DNA of 64,000 nucleotides from Endozoicomonas numazuensis (GTDB lineage Bacteria; Pseudomonadota; Gammaproteobacteria; Pseudomonadales; Endozoicomonadaceae): NCBI RefSeq assembly GCF_000722635.1, contig NZ_JOKH01000002.1, positions 1,214,461 to 1,278,460 of the forward strand, read 5' to 3'. Shown piece by piece: positions 55,675 to 64,000 of this stretch (position 1 is its first letter; each line of letters starts with the position of its first letter). The notes under the pieces were generated by a model. It saw only the letters and a program-made list of their open reading frames with translations, ran no database searches and was not told where the DNA came from. The position numbers and the translations under genes were made by a program.

Positions 55675-57291
55675 TTAATTGTTACTGTTGCCGGGCGACC
55701 TTAATCGATAAACCCTGACGCTCTGCCCCGTTCTTGTAATGCAAACCAGTACCTGCAGCGCTTTATTCCATTCACAAACCAGCCCGCTGACAGCTCTCAA
55801 CGAAGCTCGCTCTCGAAGGTTGTCTGAGAAACACAACATTCTTAATGTCATCCCAGCAGCATTAACTGAGATAATCACAACACATGCTTGCTCGTTCGGT
55901 GCCTTAACCGACATGATAAAGACACCATTTCCAAGTGCAGTGTTCAGTAACTGCTGGATCGAGTTCAGAGACTGAAGTTCTTCAACTTCAAGATCGACTT
56001 CAAGAGCATTCATCGCATGGCCCACTTCCATTAGCTGCATCAAGGCATATAAATCGGAAAGTTGAGATTCATCCAACCCTTGAGGTAACGGAATTTTTGG
56101 TGCGCCGTTAGACATTTGACTCATAAAACATTGCCGAACAGCAACGTCATGCCCCATGGGAGAGTCAGAAACCAAAACCACTCCACCATCGCCACAGTCA
56201 TCTGCCACCAGCAAATCTGCCCCTGCGTCGTCTGAACACATTTGTATAAAAGCAGCCACAGCCGTTTCCAACATGTAATTGAGCACATCGATAGTGACAG
56301 GTAACAGAGTCCGATAAAGCTGTCCTCTCATCGTATTCAGGTAACCATTGATCACCCAAATAATGAGGCTTTGATTAGCACCGACATAACCACTCACTGC
56401 CCCGGCCTGATTCAGAAGAAAAACAAAGGTCATTTTTTCTTCTACGACAATAAGGGCAATGAAAAAGCCTCCCTGAGGATTAGGGAGAGCCAGGACATAA
56501 TAACCATCATCCATAGTATGAATAATGCCCAGTGGTGGAGCTTGTCCACTTATCCACCCTTGAGATATCAAGCCAGCCACCAGGCTGTGCTGAACAGCGG
56601 ACTGAACCTGCATGAATACCTGCTGCAGGTGTTGAACCTGATTGTTTGAAGTCTGGAAAGTGACTGGCACCATATTATTTTCCAGGTGACAGACATTGAA
56701 GGATGAAGCTGGGGATGCTTGTTGCTGACAGGGAGGCACAACGACAACCGGAGCCTGCTGCTGAAAACCACTGAGATCAATCGGCTCGTTCATCCATTCA
56801 CTGTCAAGTTGATTCTCCGTATCCGGAACAGCAATGGGAGCCACTTCACCCGAAAAGCCATTACCGGATAAATCAAATAAAGCCATTTTACGGGTAGGGG
56901 GCCCATTAATAGCAATAGCCCTTTTCCTGTAGCCCAGTTTCAATCGAGGATCTGATATAGGTCCAGGATCCGGATGGTTTTCGCCACACTGACAAGTATT
57001 CTCAGTGGGCAAATAAACCTCTCTGGGTTCGGGGTCTTTCTCACTGGTATCATAAAACTGTCCTTTTTTTCTCATTATTTTTCGGACAATCTGTCTTTTT
57101 TCTCTGAAAAATTTGCCGCATCGACTGCAACGACACCCACAGATAGCAAGACGTTTATTACACTCCGTACATCTTTGATGCCCAAGTTTATCTGTTGTTA
57201 TTTTGGCTCTCTTCTCGTCTCCATTTCCATGACTGTTAAAAGATCCAAAGAATAGAAGTACACATAACACACCCAAACCAAGTCTGAGCAT
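55675..57291 (-). CDS. Exported Cys-rich protein of unknown function
   Basis: 538 residues. Signal peptide 1 to about 21 (LGLGVLCVLLFFGSF). Residues 41-58 hold six Cys in CTEC and CGCRCSRC, and another CQCGENH occurs near residue 98: a zinc-ribbon-like or disulfide-rich segment in an exported protein. The remainder (about 200-530) alternates hydrophobic strands (GYYVLALPNPQGGFFIALIV) and helices with no family that I recognise. The AT-rich stretch 55508-55674 follows the gene. A surface or periplasmic role is inferred from the signal peptide only. Confidence 0.7.
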   Translation of the reverse strand: MLRLGLGVLCVLLFFGSFNSHGNGDEKRAKITTDKLGHQRCTECNKRLAICGCRCSRCGKFFREKRQIVRKIMRKKGQFYDTSEKDPEPREVYLPTENTCQCGENHPDPGPISDPRLKLGYRKRAIAINGPPTRKMALFDLSGNGFSGEVAPIAVPDTENQLDSEWMNEPIDLSGFQQQAPVVVVPPCQQQASPASSFNVCHLENNMVPVTFQTSNNQVQHLQQVFMQVQSAVQHSLVAGLISQGWISGQAPPLGIIHTMDDGYYVLALPNPQGGFFIALIVVEEKMTFVFLLNQAGAVSGYVGANQSLIIWVINGYLNTMRGQLYRTLLPVTIDVLNYMLETAVAAFIQMCSDDAGADLLVADDCGDGGVVLVSDSPMGHDVAVRQCFMSQMSNGAPKIPLPQGLDESQLSDLYALMQLMEVGHAMNALEVDLEVEELQSLNSIQQLLNTALGNGVFIMSVKAPNEQACVVIISVNAAGMTLRMLCFSDNLRERASLRAVSGLVCEWNKALQVLVCITRTGQSVRVYRLRSPGNSNN

Positions 57292-57364
57292 AAAGCCTCC
57301 TGAACCAGACAGTTCAGGCAGATTAGATTCTTAATTGAAATTCGTCATGGTGAATCAGAGTAAG

Positions 57365-58129
57365 TTAACTGCTTTTTCGTAACAGTGAGTCTGCCCACCC
57401 AAAACGACTCATCAAATCAGAAAAAACATCATCCAAAGGGGCAGACAACACCAGACGCTCATTGCTGACCGGGTGAATCAGTTCCATCTCTGTACAGGCC
57501 AAAAGCAACCTTCCTGCTGAAAAATGTTCGGCAAAATATCGATTATGAACCCCCTTCCCATGCTTGGCATCGCCAATAATCGGGTGGGCAATGTGCTTCA
57601 TATGTCGCCGAATCTGGTGTTTACGACCGGTTTTCGGCCAGACTCTCACCAGCGAATACCGACTGCTCGGATATCTTTCAATAGCAAGAGGTAACTCAAC
57701 CGTTGCCAGCCTTTCAAACGTTGTGATGGCTTCCTGAGCCGGTTTATTCTGGCGAGCTTTTCGATCCGTCATTTTATCCAGCTCTTCTTTCAAAGGATGG
57801 TCAATCTCTCCAGACTCAGGGGCATAGCCTCTGACTACCGCCAGATAAGTTTTTTTCACTGCCCCCTCTTCAAACTGCTTTCCAGCCAGCCGAGCTATAT
57901 CCGGCGAAAGGGCAAACAACAAAACCCCCGAGGTGGGCTTGTCCAGACGGTGCAATGGATAAACATGCTGACCGACCTGATTCCTGACAATCTGCAAGGC
58001 AAACCGGGTTTCATTTCGGTCAATCATGGAACGATGCACCAGCAGGCCGGATGGTTTGTTCACCGCCACCAGCCACTGATCCTGATAAATAATTTCCAGC
58101 TTTTCTGAAGTCTCTTCAGACATGCACAA
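57365..58129 (-). CDS. truC: tRNA pseudouridine synthase C
   Basis: 254 residues. An RluA-family enzyme: VAVNKPSGLLVHRS, the catalytic Asp in HRLDKPTSGVLL and the C-terminal GRKHQIRRHMKHIAHPIIGD. The last motif and the insert HGKGVHNRYF are characteristic of TruC, which makes pseudouridine-65 in tRNA. The start may be the first or third codon, both ATG. Confidence 0.93.
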   Translation of the reverse strand: MCMSEETSEKLEIIYQDQWLVAVNKPSGLLVHRSMIDRNETRFALQIVRNQVGQHVYPLHRLDKPTSGVLLFALSPDIARLAGKQFEEGAVKKTYLAVVRGYAPESGEIDHPLKEELDKMTDRKARQNKPAQEAITTFERLATVELPLAIERYPSSRYSLVRVWPKTGRKHQIRRHMKHIAHPIIGDAKHGKGVHNRYFAEHFSAGRLLLACTEMELIHPVSNERLVLSAPLDDVFSDLMSRFGWADSLLRKSS

Positions 58130-58211
58130 TACTCACTGTCAGGCATGTTTTTTTTAGGGAAGGTACGAATAAGTCCTCTGGTGTTCTGCCCTGCCAGGGT
58201 GGTTCAGAATC

Positions 58212-58291
58212 AAACAGCCATGAGCGGGAAATACAGCTCACCCCGAAACATGAAAATGGCTGCAGAGTTCGATAGAGCTGTATTTTCATAG
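58212..58291. repeat. Dispersed intergenic repeat, copy 2
   Basis: About 80 bp sharing AAACAGCCATGAGCGGGAAA, GCTCACCCCGAA and a GATAGAGC...TTTTCATAG end with the reverse complement of 5995-6080. It lies between the YjiK-like gene and truC. Confidence 0.7.
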
Positions 58292-58304
58292 TAAAGGGGA
58301 CTAT

Positions 58305-59210
58305 TTATTTTTTGAATATATAGAGATCATTCGGCTCCCCGACAATATACACAGTTCCCTGTCTATCCATTGCCACACCTTCTGGCTGCTCAATGGTATT
58401 CTTTAATCCCTGCCAGCCTTTTTCCAGCTCCATAACACTTACGGCGCTTCCGCTTTCATCCAACTCGGTCAGAGAGTGAGACTCATCACTGAGCACCAAA
58501 AAATGCCCAGAAACCGAATCATAGTGCATACCAGACAGGTCCCGATTGAAGAGCCTCAGACTCTCTCTCATTGCTTCCTGCTCTGTAATCGCTAATTTCC
58601 TGTTCGTACCCTGCTCGGTAAAACCATCAATACGATAAATCTGGATAGGGTCTCGTTCTTTGAGTACATAGACCGAATTTGTATCCGGATCCCAGGCGAT
58701 ACCCTCAAAGCCTTTATTACCCGCCGCTCCTACACCAAAGGTAAAAGTGGGTGCATCGGAGAAATCGATTGTCTTTGCGTTCGGCTTAATGTCCACCAGC
58801 AACAATTCTTGCTGACGCTCATTGACGATGATGAAGCGATTCCCTCCTACCCAGGCAATGCCTTCTACATCGGCGTTGAGATTAGACGTCAGCTTTCTTT
58901 TCAGGCTTCCCTGCTGGTCGTACTCAAGCACATTGATCGCATTATCGCCCCTGGCTACAACATAAAGAGAATGGGTAACAGGGCTCCAGGTCACCCCGGA
59001 TACCTGATCTCCCGCTTCAGCCAACTTCAAAGGCCCGGCTTCCAGCTCATATTCATTCAGCCGTATGGCATCAGCCTGCTGTTCCGCAGAAAGAGTCAGG
59101 GACAAGTATTCATCGTAGAGCTTGTCATCGATATCGAAATAATTAATAGCCATCATTGCCAAAACCAGAACAGCAATGACCTTCAATGACCATTTTATGG
59201 ACTTTTTCAT
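58305..59210 (-). CDS. YjiK-like (SdiA-regulated) beta-propeller protein
   Basis: 301 residues. An N-terminal membrane anchor or signal (WSLKVIAVLVLAMMAINYF) is followed by a propeller: GVTWSPVTHSLYVVARGDNA, VEGIAWVGGNRFIIVNERQQ, GFEGIAWDPDTNSVYVLKER, LSGMHYDSVSGHFLVLSDES and PEGVAMDRQGTVYIVGEPN. These blades match the SdiA-regulated/YjiK family, whose biochemical role is unclear. Probably periplasmic. Confidence 0.88.
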   Translation of the reverse strand: MKKSIKWSLKVIAVLVLAMMAINYFDIDDKLYDEYLSLTLSAEQQADAIRLNEYELEAGPLKLAEAGDQVSGVTWSPVTHSLYVVARGDNAINVLEYDQQGSLKRKLTSNLNADVEGIAWVGGNRFIIVNERQQELLLVDIKPNAKTIDFSDAPTFTFGVGAAGNKGFEGIAWDPDTNSVYVLKERDPIQIYRIDGFTEQGTNRKLAITEQEAMRESLRLFNRDLSGMHYDSVSGHFLVLSDESHSLTELDESGSAVSVMELEKGWQGLKNTIEQPEGVAMDRQGTVYIVGEPNDLYIFKK

Positions 59211-59267
59211 GATGAGGAATACGTCAAATTCAGGGAATGCCTTAAGGGCATGGCAGGCAAGATGCGG

Positions 59268-59618
59268 TCACATCACTTCAAGATCAGACAGGTCAGCCCT
59301 CATCAGGCTTTCAGTGCCTAGGTCAAAACCAGCCACTGATACATGAACATCAAACCAGCTTCTCAGCGCATCTGCATCACGCTGCTGGGGCCAGCGGCCC
59401 GGATCTTCTTCCCAGGCAGACAGTTCATTTTCCATCATATCACGGGCATAGTTGACCACTGTTGCTTCCAGCCCTTCTTCGGTCTCCTGCTCATCCAGCA
59501 GATAAGACCCACCTTCCAGGCTCCAGTCTTCCGGCAGATCTGTGCCAAGCCCTTTTGCCCAGTCAATAAAAGGGGCTCTGGGCTTAAGAGTGACAACACA
59601 ACGATTAATAAACTTCAT
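59268..59618 (-). CDS. Conserved hypothetical protein
   Basis: 116 residues, acidic, without signal peptide. Visible features are VTLKPRAPFIDWAKGLG near the N-terminus, YLLDEQETEEGLEATVV in the middle and WFDVHVSVAGFDLGTESLMR near the end. The composition and lengths resemble small gammaproteobacterial proteins of no known function; I cannot name the family. Confidence 0.65.
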   Translation of the reverse strand: MKFINRCVVTLKPRAPFIDWAKGLGTDLPEDWSLEGGSYLLDEQETEEGLEATVVNYARDMMENELSAWEEDPGRWPQQRDADALRSWFDVHVSVAGFDLGTESLMRADLSDLEVM

Positions 59619-59716
59619 GACTTCTACCCTAAAAATACAGCACTATCAGGTTCTTTATGAGGGAGTACTACCGAATAAAAACACGTCACTGTACTGATTC
59701 GCGACAATATCCAGAT

Positions 59717-59935
59717 CTATGGACTGCTTGGTCTGATACCCTCAAGACAGACGGCTTCCAGTGCAGCCTCCTTGGAACGGAAGTAGTAGTATAGGCTACC
59801 CTGTTTGATATTCAGCCGCTGGGCAGTATCAATGGTTCCCGACGCGTGATACCCCTTTTCAGCAAAGACTGCTGCCGCTGCATCAACCGCTGCGAGGTCA
59901 CGCTGATCGTACTTTGATGTCCTCTCTTTCAACAC
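59717..59935 (-). pseudogene. Truncated TetR-family regulator (DNA-binding domain only)
   Basis: 72 residues from a TTG start. AVDAAAAVFAEKGYHASGTI and IKQGSLYYYFRSKEAALEAV form the TetR helix-turn-helix. The frame then stops, with no ligand-binding domain, so the protein cannot dimerise in the usual way. It is probably a remnant. Confidence 0.75.
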
Positions 59936-60381
59936 AACTTTCCTGTTCGTTTTTGTTTTACGGCTAGCCCGGAAATTTCATAAAGTGTTGAGCTTCTCGC
60001 TCTGCTATTTTTTCGGCTGACACATTTTTTCGTCATATTCATGCTTATTGCATGGGTCTGACGAGAAAATGCTGCCACGGCGGAGAAAGAGCTAGCGAGA
60101 AGCCGACGAGCGATGCTCGTTTCTTTTCGTTCACATCAGAAAACGAATATCTCAGTATTTCCGCAGTCTATAGTCTGACTGGAGCGACTGATCATTTTCT
60201 ATCAACCTCTCTGCAGCCTGTCCGACAGGAATTGGAAAGTATGAAAACCCTCACCCACCTTCAGCAGCCTGCAGTGTTGCCGCACTGCATTATCATTTTG
60301 ACACCCAGGCCAAGCTGATAAATGCCTTAGCCAGTAGACGACAATAGCCTATTACGTCGCCAAAAAAAGAACTTCTGACGT

Positions 60382-60630
60382 ATTGGAGAGAGAAGAAAAG
60401 CCAGATATTTACCGCATTACCAAAGCACTGGTTTAACTGATATTGAGCCGAACCTGGTGCATCAGCGCTGGGTTATTGCTTCAGAACTGACCTTCCAGGG
60501 GCTCGCTAATATCGATAATGTTATGACGATTCGCAGTGGCTCATCACAAATTGATCACTATCAGCAATACATCAACAGGTTGATTGATTTTATTGCTGGC
60601 GGCATTGCCGCCGATGAGTGCAGTCGCTAA
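60382..60630 (+). pseudogene. Possible C-terminal fragment of a TetR-like regulator
   Basis: The plus strand reads YLPHYQSTGLTDIEPNLVHQ, then VIASELTFQGLANIDNVM and QQYINRLIDFIAGGI before TAA. Helical pattern and ending suit a TetR ligand domain, but no start or helix-turn-helix precedes it. It is in opposite orientation to the fragment at 59717. The rest of the gap 59936-60381 shows no gene that I can support. Confidence 0.35.
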
Positions 60631-61850
60631 ATATATTGCCCGGCACAATGGCCTGAAGCCCATGCCCACTGGAAGTTAAACCCTCCCAAGTGACCCGTAA
60701 CATCCAGTACTTCGCCAATAAAGAAAAGCCCTGGCTGAAGGCGGCTCTCAAAAGTTTTGGACGACACTGTCGCTGTATCCACACCACCCAGAGTCACCTC
60801 TGCTTTTTTATAGCCTTCGGTACCCGAAGGTTTTAACGCCCAGTTTTCCAGCGCATTCGCCAATTCTTCCAGTTGGACTGGGGTATATTGTGCGATGGGC
60901 TTTTGTCCCTTGTCGGTTAACAATCTCAACTGGCCTTGTTCACATAAGGCATGAGACAGCCTTTTGGTCATATGTTCGGACAGGATAGTTGCGGTCTGGG
61001 CTTTGGGTCTTTGCTCTGCACAGGACTGAAGCCAGACATGAATATCTGTGCCGGGAATCCAATTGATAGAGACTGTATCTCCCTGATTCCAATAGGATGA
61101 AACCTGCAAAATAACCGGCCCACTGACACCACGATGAGTGAACAGAATGTTTTCCCGGAAGGACTGCCCATTGCAGCTGGCTATGACTTCTGAGCTGACA
61201 CCTGAAAGTTCTGCAAACTGCTTCAGCCAGACCTGACTCATGGTGAACGGTACCAGTGCTGGCTTTTGCTCAATCAATTCATGACCAAACTGTTCAGCCA
61301 CCTGATAACCAAACCCTGTGGCTCCCATTGTTGGAAATGACAGCCCTCCTGTTGCCACCACCACTGACTGGCAGGAGAACTCACCCATATTCGTAGCCAG
61401 AGTATAACCAGAAGACTCACTGGGTTTTATCGATTCAACACTGGCTTTGGCTCGAATAGTAACCCCTGCATCCCGGCACTCACTGACCAATAAATCGACG
61501 ATCTCCTGCGAACGATTATCACAGAAGAGTTGTCCCAGTGTTTTTTCATGCCAGGCAACCTGATACTTATCCACTAGCGCCTGAAAGTCCCACTGGGTAT
61601 AACGTGCCAGAGCTGACTTGCAGAAATGCGAGTTGTTTGAAAGGTAGTTGGCGGGCTCAGTGTATAGATTGGTGAAGTTACAACGTCCGCCACCTGAAAT
61701 AATAATTTTCTTCCCGATCTTGTTAGCGTGATCCAGAACAAGAACGTTTCGACCCCGATAGCCAGCTGTGAGCGCACACATAAGACCTGATGCACCGGCA
61801 CCAATAATGATGGAATCGTAGTCAGATTGCAGAGCTCTGGTCAGGGGCAT
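60627..61850 (-). CDS. BaiN/HI0933-family flavoprotein
   Basis: 407 residues. The FAD-binding Rossmann motif IIIGAGASGLMCALTAGYRG is at about 15-34, with IGKKIIISGGGRCNFTN, the family hallmark, near 46. VVVATGGLSFPTMGATGFGY and, at the C-terminus, GEVLDVTGHLGGFNFQWAWA complete the pattern (YhiN-like). BaiN reduces bile-acid intermediates in clostridia; the role of the proteobacterial members is not settled. The start at 61850 is in keeping with family length. Confidence 0.92.
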   Translation of the reverse strand: MPLTRALQSDYDSIIIGAGASGLMCALTAGYRGRNVLVLDHANKIGKKIIISGGGRCNFTNLYTEPANYLSNNSHFCKSALARYTQWDFQALVDKYQVAWHEKTLGQLFCDNRSQEIVDLLVSECRDAGVTIRAKASVESIKPSESSGYTLATNMGEFSCQSVVVATGGLSFPTMGATGFGYQVAEQFGHELIEQKPALVPFTMSQVWLKQFAELSGVSSEVIASCNGQSFRENILFTHRGVSGPVILQVSSYWNQGDTVSINWIPGTDIHVWLQSCAEQRPKAQTATILSEHMTKRLSHALCEQGQLRLLTDKGQKPIAQYTPVQLEELANALENWALKPSGTEGYKKAEVTLGGVDTATVSSKTFESRLQPGLFFIGEVLDVTGHLGGFNFQWAWASGHCAGQYI

Positions 61851-62033
61851 ATTCAGTGGGTCTCAAATAAACAGATAGGAGCAGATGAAGTCGTTAGCAT
61901 TGTTCTTTTCAGAAGGTAAACAAGCGCTGTACAGAAACCAAGGAGCATAAACCGACTGCCTGTCACGGTTTGCCCCTTCCCCTGTTTCTTTCAGTCTGGA
62001 CTTCAGACTAATAGCAATCCTTCATAATGCTTA

Positions 62034-62705
62034 TCAGTGGGCTTTTAAAATACCCAGCACTTTATTCAGGAACATTTTAACTTCCTGAGTGTTAACACTC
62101 TTACGCAGCTCTGCTGGAATCTTACGCTGGTATGCACGAGCATTCACTGGACGAGTTGTTACCAGAGCATTCACCATAGCCGGCTTCAGCAAACGCTGGC
62201 CTGCAGGCGTATTAGGATACGCTTTACGGATAAACTGAACATCGAATTCAACCAGAGCTTTAGCCAGTGGGCTATCGACGACTTCAACCACAACTTCTGA
62301 CTCGGAAACTACTGGCGCTGCTTTGACTTCAGCCTTTACTGGCTCAGCTTTAACAACAGGGGCAACTTCTTCCTGCACTGCTTCAGCAGCAACAGAGCCG
62401 TGAGTAAGCAGAGCCTGAGACAATTCTTCACGCATAACCCATACGGCTTCGCCTGCTTCGTTTTTCTCATCCAGAGCGACAACGGAAGCCCCGGTGCCTG
62501 CATCAACTTCCAGGAACGCAGCAACACGCTTGCCCAGATTATTAACAATCAGGGAGGCACGCTTGGCACCCGTTACAGCAACCACTTGCTCAGCACTGAC
62601 GGCACGTCCGGGCAGAGCAAACCATGTTGTCAGCAGTTCCATATCTTGAGGACGAACAGCTTTATTATTGTTAAGAGCCTTCAGGAACAAATCTTGGGTG
62701 ATCAA
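62034..62705 (-). CDS. Hypothetical protein with Ala/Val/Glu-rich hinge
   Basis: 223 residues. An N-terminal region (ITQDLFLKALNNNKAVRPQD, then VTGAKRASLIVNNLGKRVAA) looks like a small alpha/beta or winged-helix domain. A low-complexity hinge rich in Glu/Val/Ala (about 110-145) connects to a basic C-terminal domain (VQFIRKAYPNTPAGQRLLKP ... NARAYQRKIPAELRKSV). No signal peptide. I do not recognise the family. Confidence 0.65.
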   Translation of the reverse strand: MITQDLFLKALNNNKAVRPQDMELLTTWFALPGRAVSAEQVVAVTGAKRASLIVNNLGKRVAAFLEVDAGTGASVVALDEKNEAGEAVWVMREELSQALLTHGSVAAEAVQEEVAPVVKAEPVKAEVKAAPVVSESEVVVEVVDSPLAKALVEFDVQFIRKAYPNTPAGQRLLKPAMVNALVTTRPVNARAYQRKIPAELRKSVNTQEVKMFLNKVLGILKAH

Positions 62706-62912
62706 TTATTTAACCTCTAGAAAAAATCCGGCTATTTTTTCAGGAACTGACAAATTATCAATCCTTATATTTGCGGATCTTTATGTTTTTTCTTCTAAGG
62801 GAGTATCGCACTTACGTTTTCAAACATGAAATCGTCTTAGTCGATAAACTCCCAGAGCAGAAGTTAAGCTCAGATTTCGCCTCTTATCGGCTCATTTTCA
62901 AGTGGAGAGCAA

Positions 62913-63743
62913 ATGATGCAAGAAGTCGCTGATCACTACAGCCACGGGACTTTGGAAGAAACCATCCTCCAAGCTCTTGATCAATCAGGTAAAAATATCA
63001 AGAAATTGCAGCCGGATGACCTATCAGCCATTGATGAATTTCATTTGAGAGGTCGGATAGCCACTACTGAGCTGGCAGAAGAGATTTCCCTGACACCAGG
63101 CACAAAGGTGCTAGATCTTGGTTGTGGTATTGGGGGAGCCTCTCGTTATCTGGCCTCACAATTTGGCTGTAACGTGCAGGGTATTGACCTTACTGAAGAG
63201 TATTGCTCGGTGGCCCGCTCCCTGACGGCTCTGACCCATCTGGAGAAACAGGTCTCGTATTTTCACGGTGATGCTTTGGATCTGCCCTTTGAGGACAACA
63301 GCTTTGATGTTGTCTGGACTCAGCACGTCTCAATGAACATTAATGACAAAGGACAAATGCTTAAGGAAGCCTACAGAGTTCTTAAGCCGGGCGGTTATCT
63401 GGCTCTCTACGATATTCTCTCAAATGCTGAGAAAGAACTTCATTATCCGGTTCCCTGGGCTATGTCATCCGCTCAAAGTTTCCTGGTAAGCGGAGGAAAA
63501 CTACATACATTACTCGAACATTCTGGTTTCAGGGTTTGTTCCTGGAAAGACTGCTCAAGCCAGTCACTCAAATGGTTTGAAGGCGTACTCTCGAGAATTC
63601 AGGAAGCAGGGCGCCCCCAACTGGGATATCACCTGCTCTTAGGCGATCGCTTTTCAGAAATGGCCGCTAATCAGCTTAAAAATCTGAAAGAAAATCGAAT
63701 AATGGTCGTCCAGACCGTTGCTCTGCGACCTTCGTCGGCCTGA
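62913..63743 (+). CDS. SAM-dependent methyltransferase (UbiE/Coq5-like)
   Basis: 276 residues; GGAGAG upstream of the ATG. Motif I VLDLGCGIGGASRYLASQFG (about 67-86) is followed by VQGIDLTEEYCSVA, DALDLPFEDNSFDVVWTQHV and VLKPGGYLALYDILSNA. The last motifs and the length fit small-molecule N- or C-methyltransferases such as the sarcosine/dimethylglycine type; the substrate cannot be read from sequence. It precedes the iron-regulated gene by 104 bp, but the Fur site lies between them. Confidence 0.88.
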   Translation: MMQEVADHYSHGTLEETILQALDQSGKNIKKLQPDDLSAIDEFHLRGRIATTELAEEISLTPGTKVLDLGCGIGGASRYLASQFGCNVQGIDLTEEYCSVARSLTALTHLEKQVSYFHGDALDLPFEDNSFDVVWTQHVSMNINDKGQMLKEAYRVLKPGGYLALYDILSNAEKELHYPVPWAMSSAQSFLVSGGKLHTLLEHSGFRVCSWKDCSSQSLKWFEGVLSRIQEAGRPQLGYHLLLGDRFSEMAANQLKNLKENRIMVVQTVALRPSSA

Positions 63744-63802
63744 TGGCAAAACGGCAGTTTCAGGTAAAACACATATTTATTGAAATTGCTTTAACCAGAG
63801 AT

Positions 63803-63821
63803 GATAATGATTCTCAATAAG
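63803..63821 (+). promoter_or_regulatory. Fur box
   Basis: GATAATGATTCTCAATAAG matches the 19-bp Fur consensus (GATAATGATAATCATTATC) at 14 of 19 positions. It is 27 bp before the following ATG, so iron repression of that gene is likely. Confidence 0.75.
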
Positions 63822-63847
63822 AGTTTTTAGATCAGTTGAGTATTTCT

Positions 63848-64000
63848 ATGGCAAGGTCCTCTGCAAGAGAGCTATCTATACAGAGTATTAAATCACTGAG
63901 CCCTCATATGAAGCGGGTGACCCTGACAGGAGAATCTCTCTCTGATTTTCCCCCTGATCAAGCAACTGCATACGTTAAGCTGGCTTTTGATAACCCTGCT
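63848..64000 (+). CDS. Siderophore-interacting protein, 3' end outside window
   Basis: The first 51 residues are visible. SIKSLSPHMKRVTLTGESLS and then DQATAYVKLAF match the N-terminal FAD-binding domain of the SIP/ViuB family, which reduces ferric siderophores in the cytoplasm to free the iron. The Fur box just upstream supports this. Which siderophore is used cannot be told. Confidence 0.78.
   Translation, partial: MARSSARELSIQSIKSLSPHMKRVTLTGESLSDFPPDQATAYVKLAFDNPA

Noticed and set aside
1-64000. tRNA, rRNA and known riboswitches
   Set aside because: No cloverleaf with a conserved T-loop, no rRNA signature and no recognisable riboswitch core was seen by reading; a covariance-model scan would be decisive.

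Overview
This window reads as chromosomal DNA of a marine gammaproteobacterium, most plausibly an Endozoicomonas-like animal symbiont. That is inference. It rests on ordinary gammaproteobacterial housekeeping genes (glmS/glmU, deoB/deoC/deoD, pyrF, truC, can) mixed with many exported proteins of eukaryote-like flavour (J domains, spondin-like domains, Thr/Pro-rich mucin-like linkers, ankyrin-like repeats) and several families of dispersed palindromic repeats. I see no rRNA, tRNA, CRISPR array or intact transposase.

Layout. 1-6 kb: two tandem paralogues that join DnaJ-type J domains to a C-terminal outer-membrane barrel, with almost identical 3' halves and identical terminators. 6-12.4 kb: an exported gamma-glutamyltransferase with a start-codon-masking hairpin, two toxin-antitoxin pairs (Phd/YefM-RelE-like and VapBC), a methyltransferase, an odd sigma-like gene and a frameshifted yegD. 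12.6-23.1 kb: a compact defence island on the minus strand, hsdR - RhuM-like regulator - doc - hsdM - hsdS - ptuA - ptuB - restriction-gene fragment. The genes from hsdM to ptuB overlap by 1-4 bases, so a type I restriction-modification system and a Septu-like ATPase/HNH pair look co-translated. 23.5-27.9 kb: glmU-glmS and a TrmB-type regulator.

28-40 kb: a nucleoside-scavenging region (Tsx-like channel, periplasmic 5'-nucleotidase-like lipoprotein, deoD, deoB, deoC) interleaved with two spondin-like proteins, a DsbA-like protein with a long helical N-terminus, and a Thr/Pro-rich surface protein. 40-52 kb: LysR regulators, a Bcr/CflA-type transporter, an ankyrin-like exported protein, AbgT, a deaminase, an EamA transporter plus a decayed copy of it, a YbjN-like gene and three tandem paralogues of an unknown glycine-rich family. 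52-64 kb: pyrF, carbonic anhydrase, cytochrome b561, a Fic protein, a Cys-rich exported protein, truC, a YjiK-like propeller, TetR fragments, a BaiN-type flavoprotein, a methyltransferase and the start of a Fur-controlled siderophore-interacting protein.

Dispersed repeats punctuate the intergenic gaps: a MITE-like element (three copies in graded deletion states), a 114-128 bp palindrome (three copies), an 80-86 bp repeat (two copies) and TTCGACA-type palindromes. Several sit exactly at the broken ends of pseudogenes, so they mark recent genome erosion and rearrangement. The strongest candidates for undescribed biology are the J-domain/barrel surface proteins, the fused defence operon and the ggt leader hairpin.
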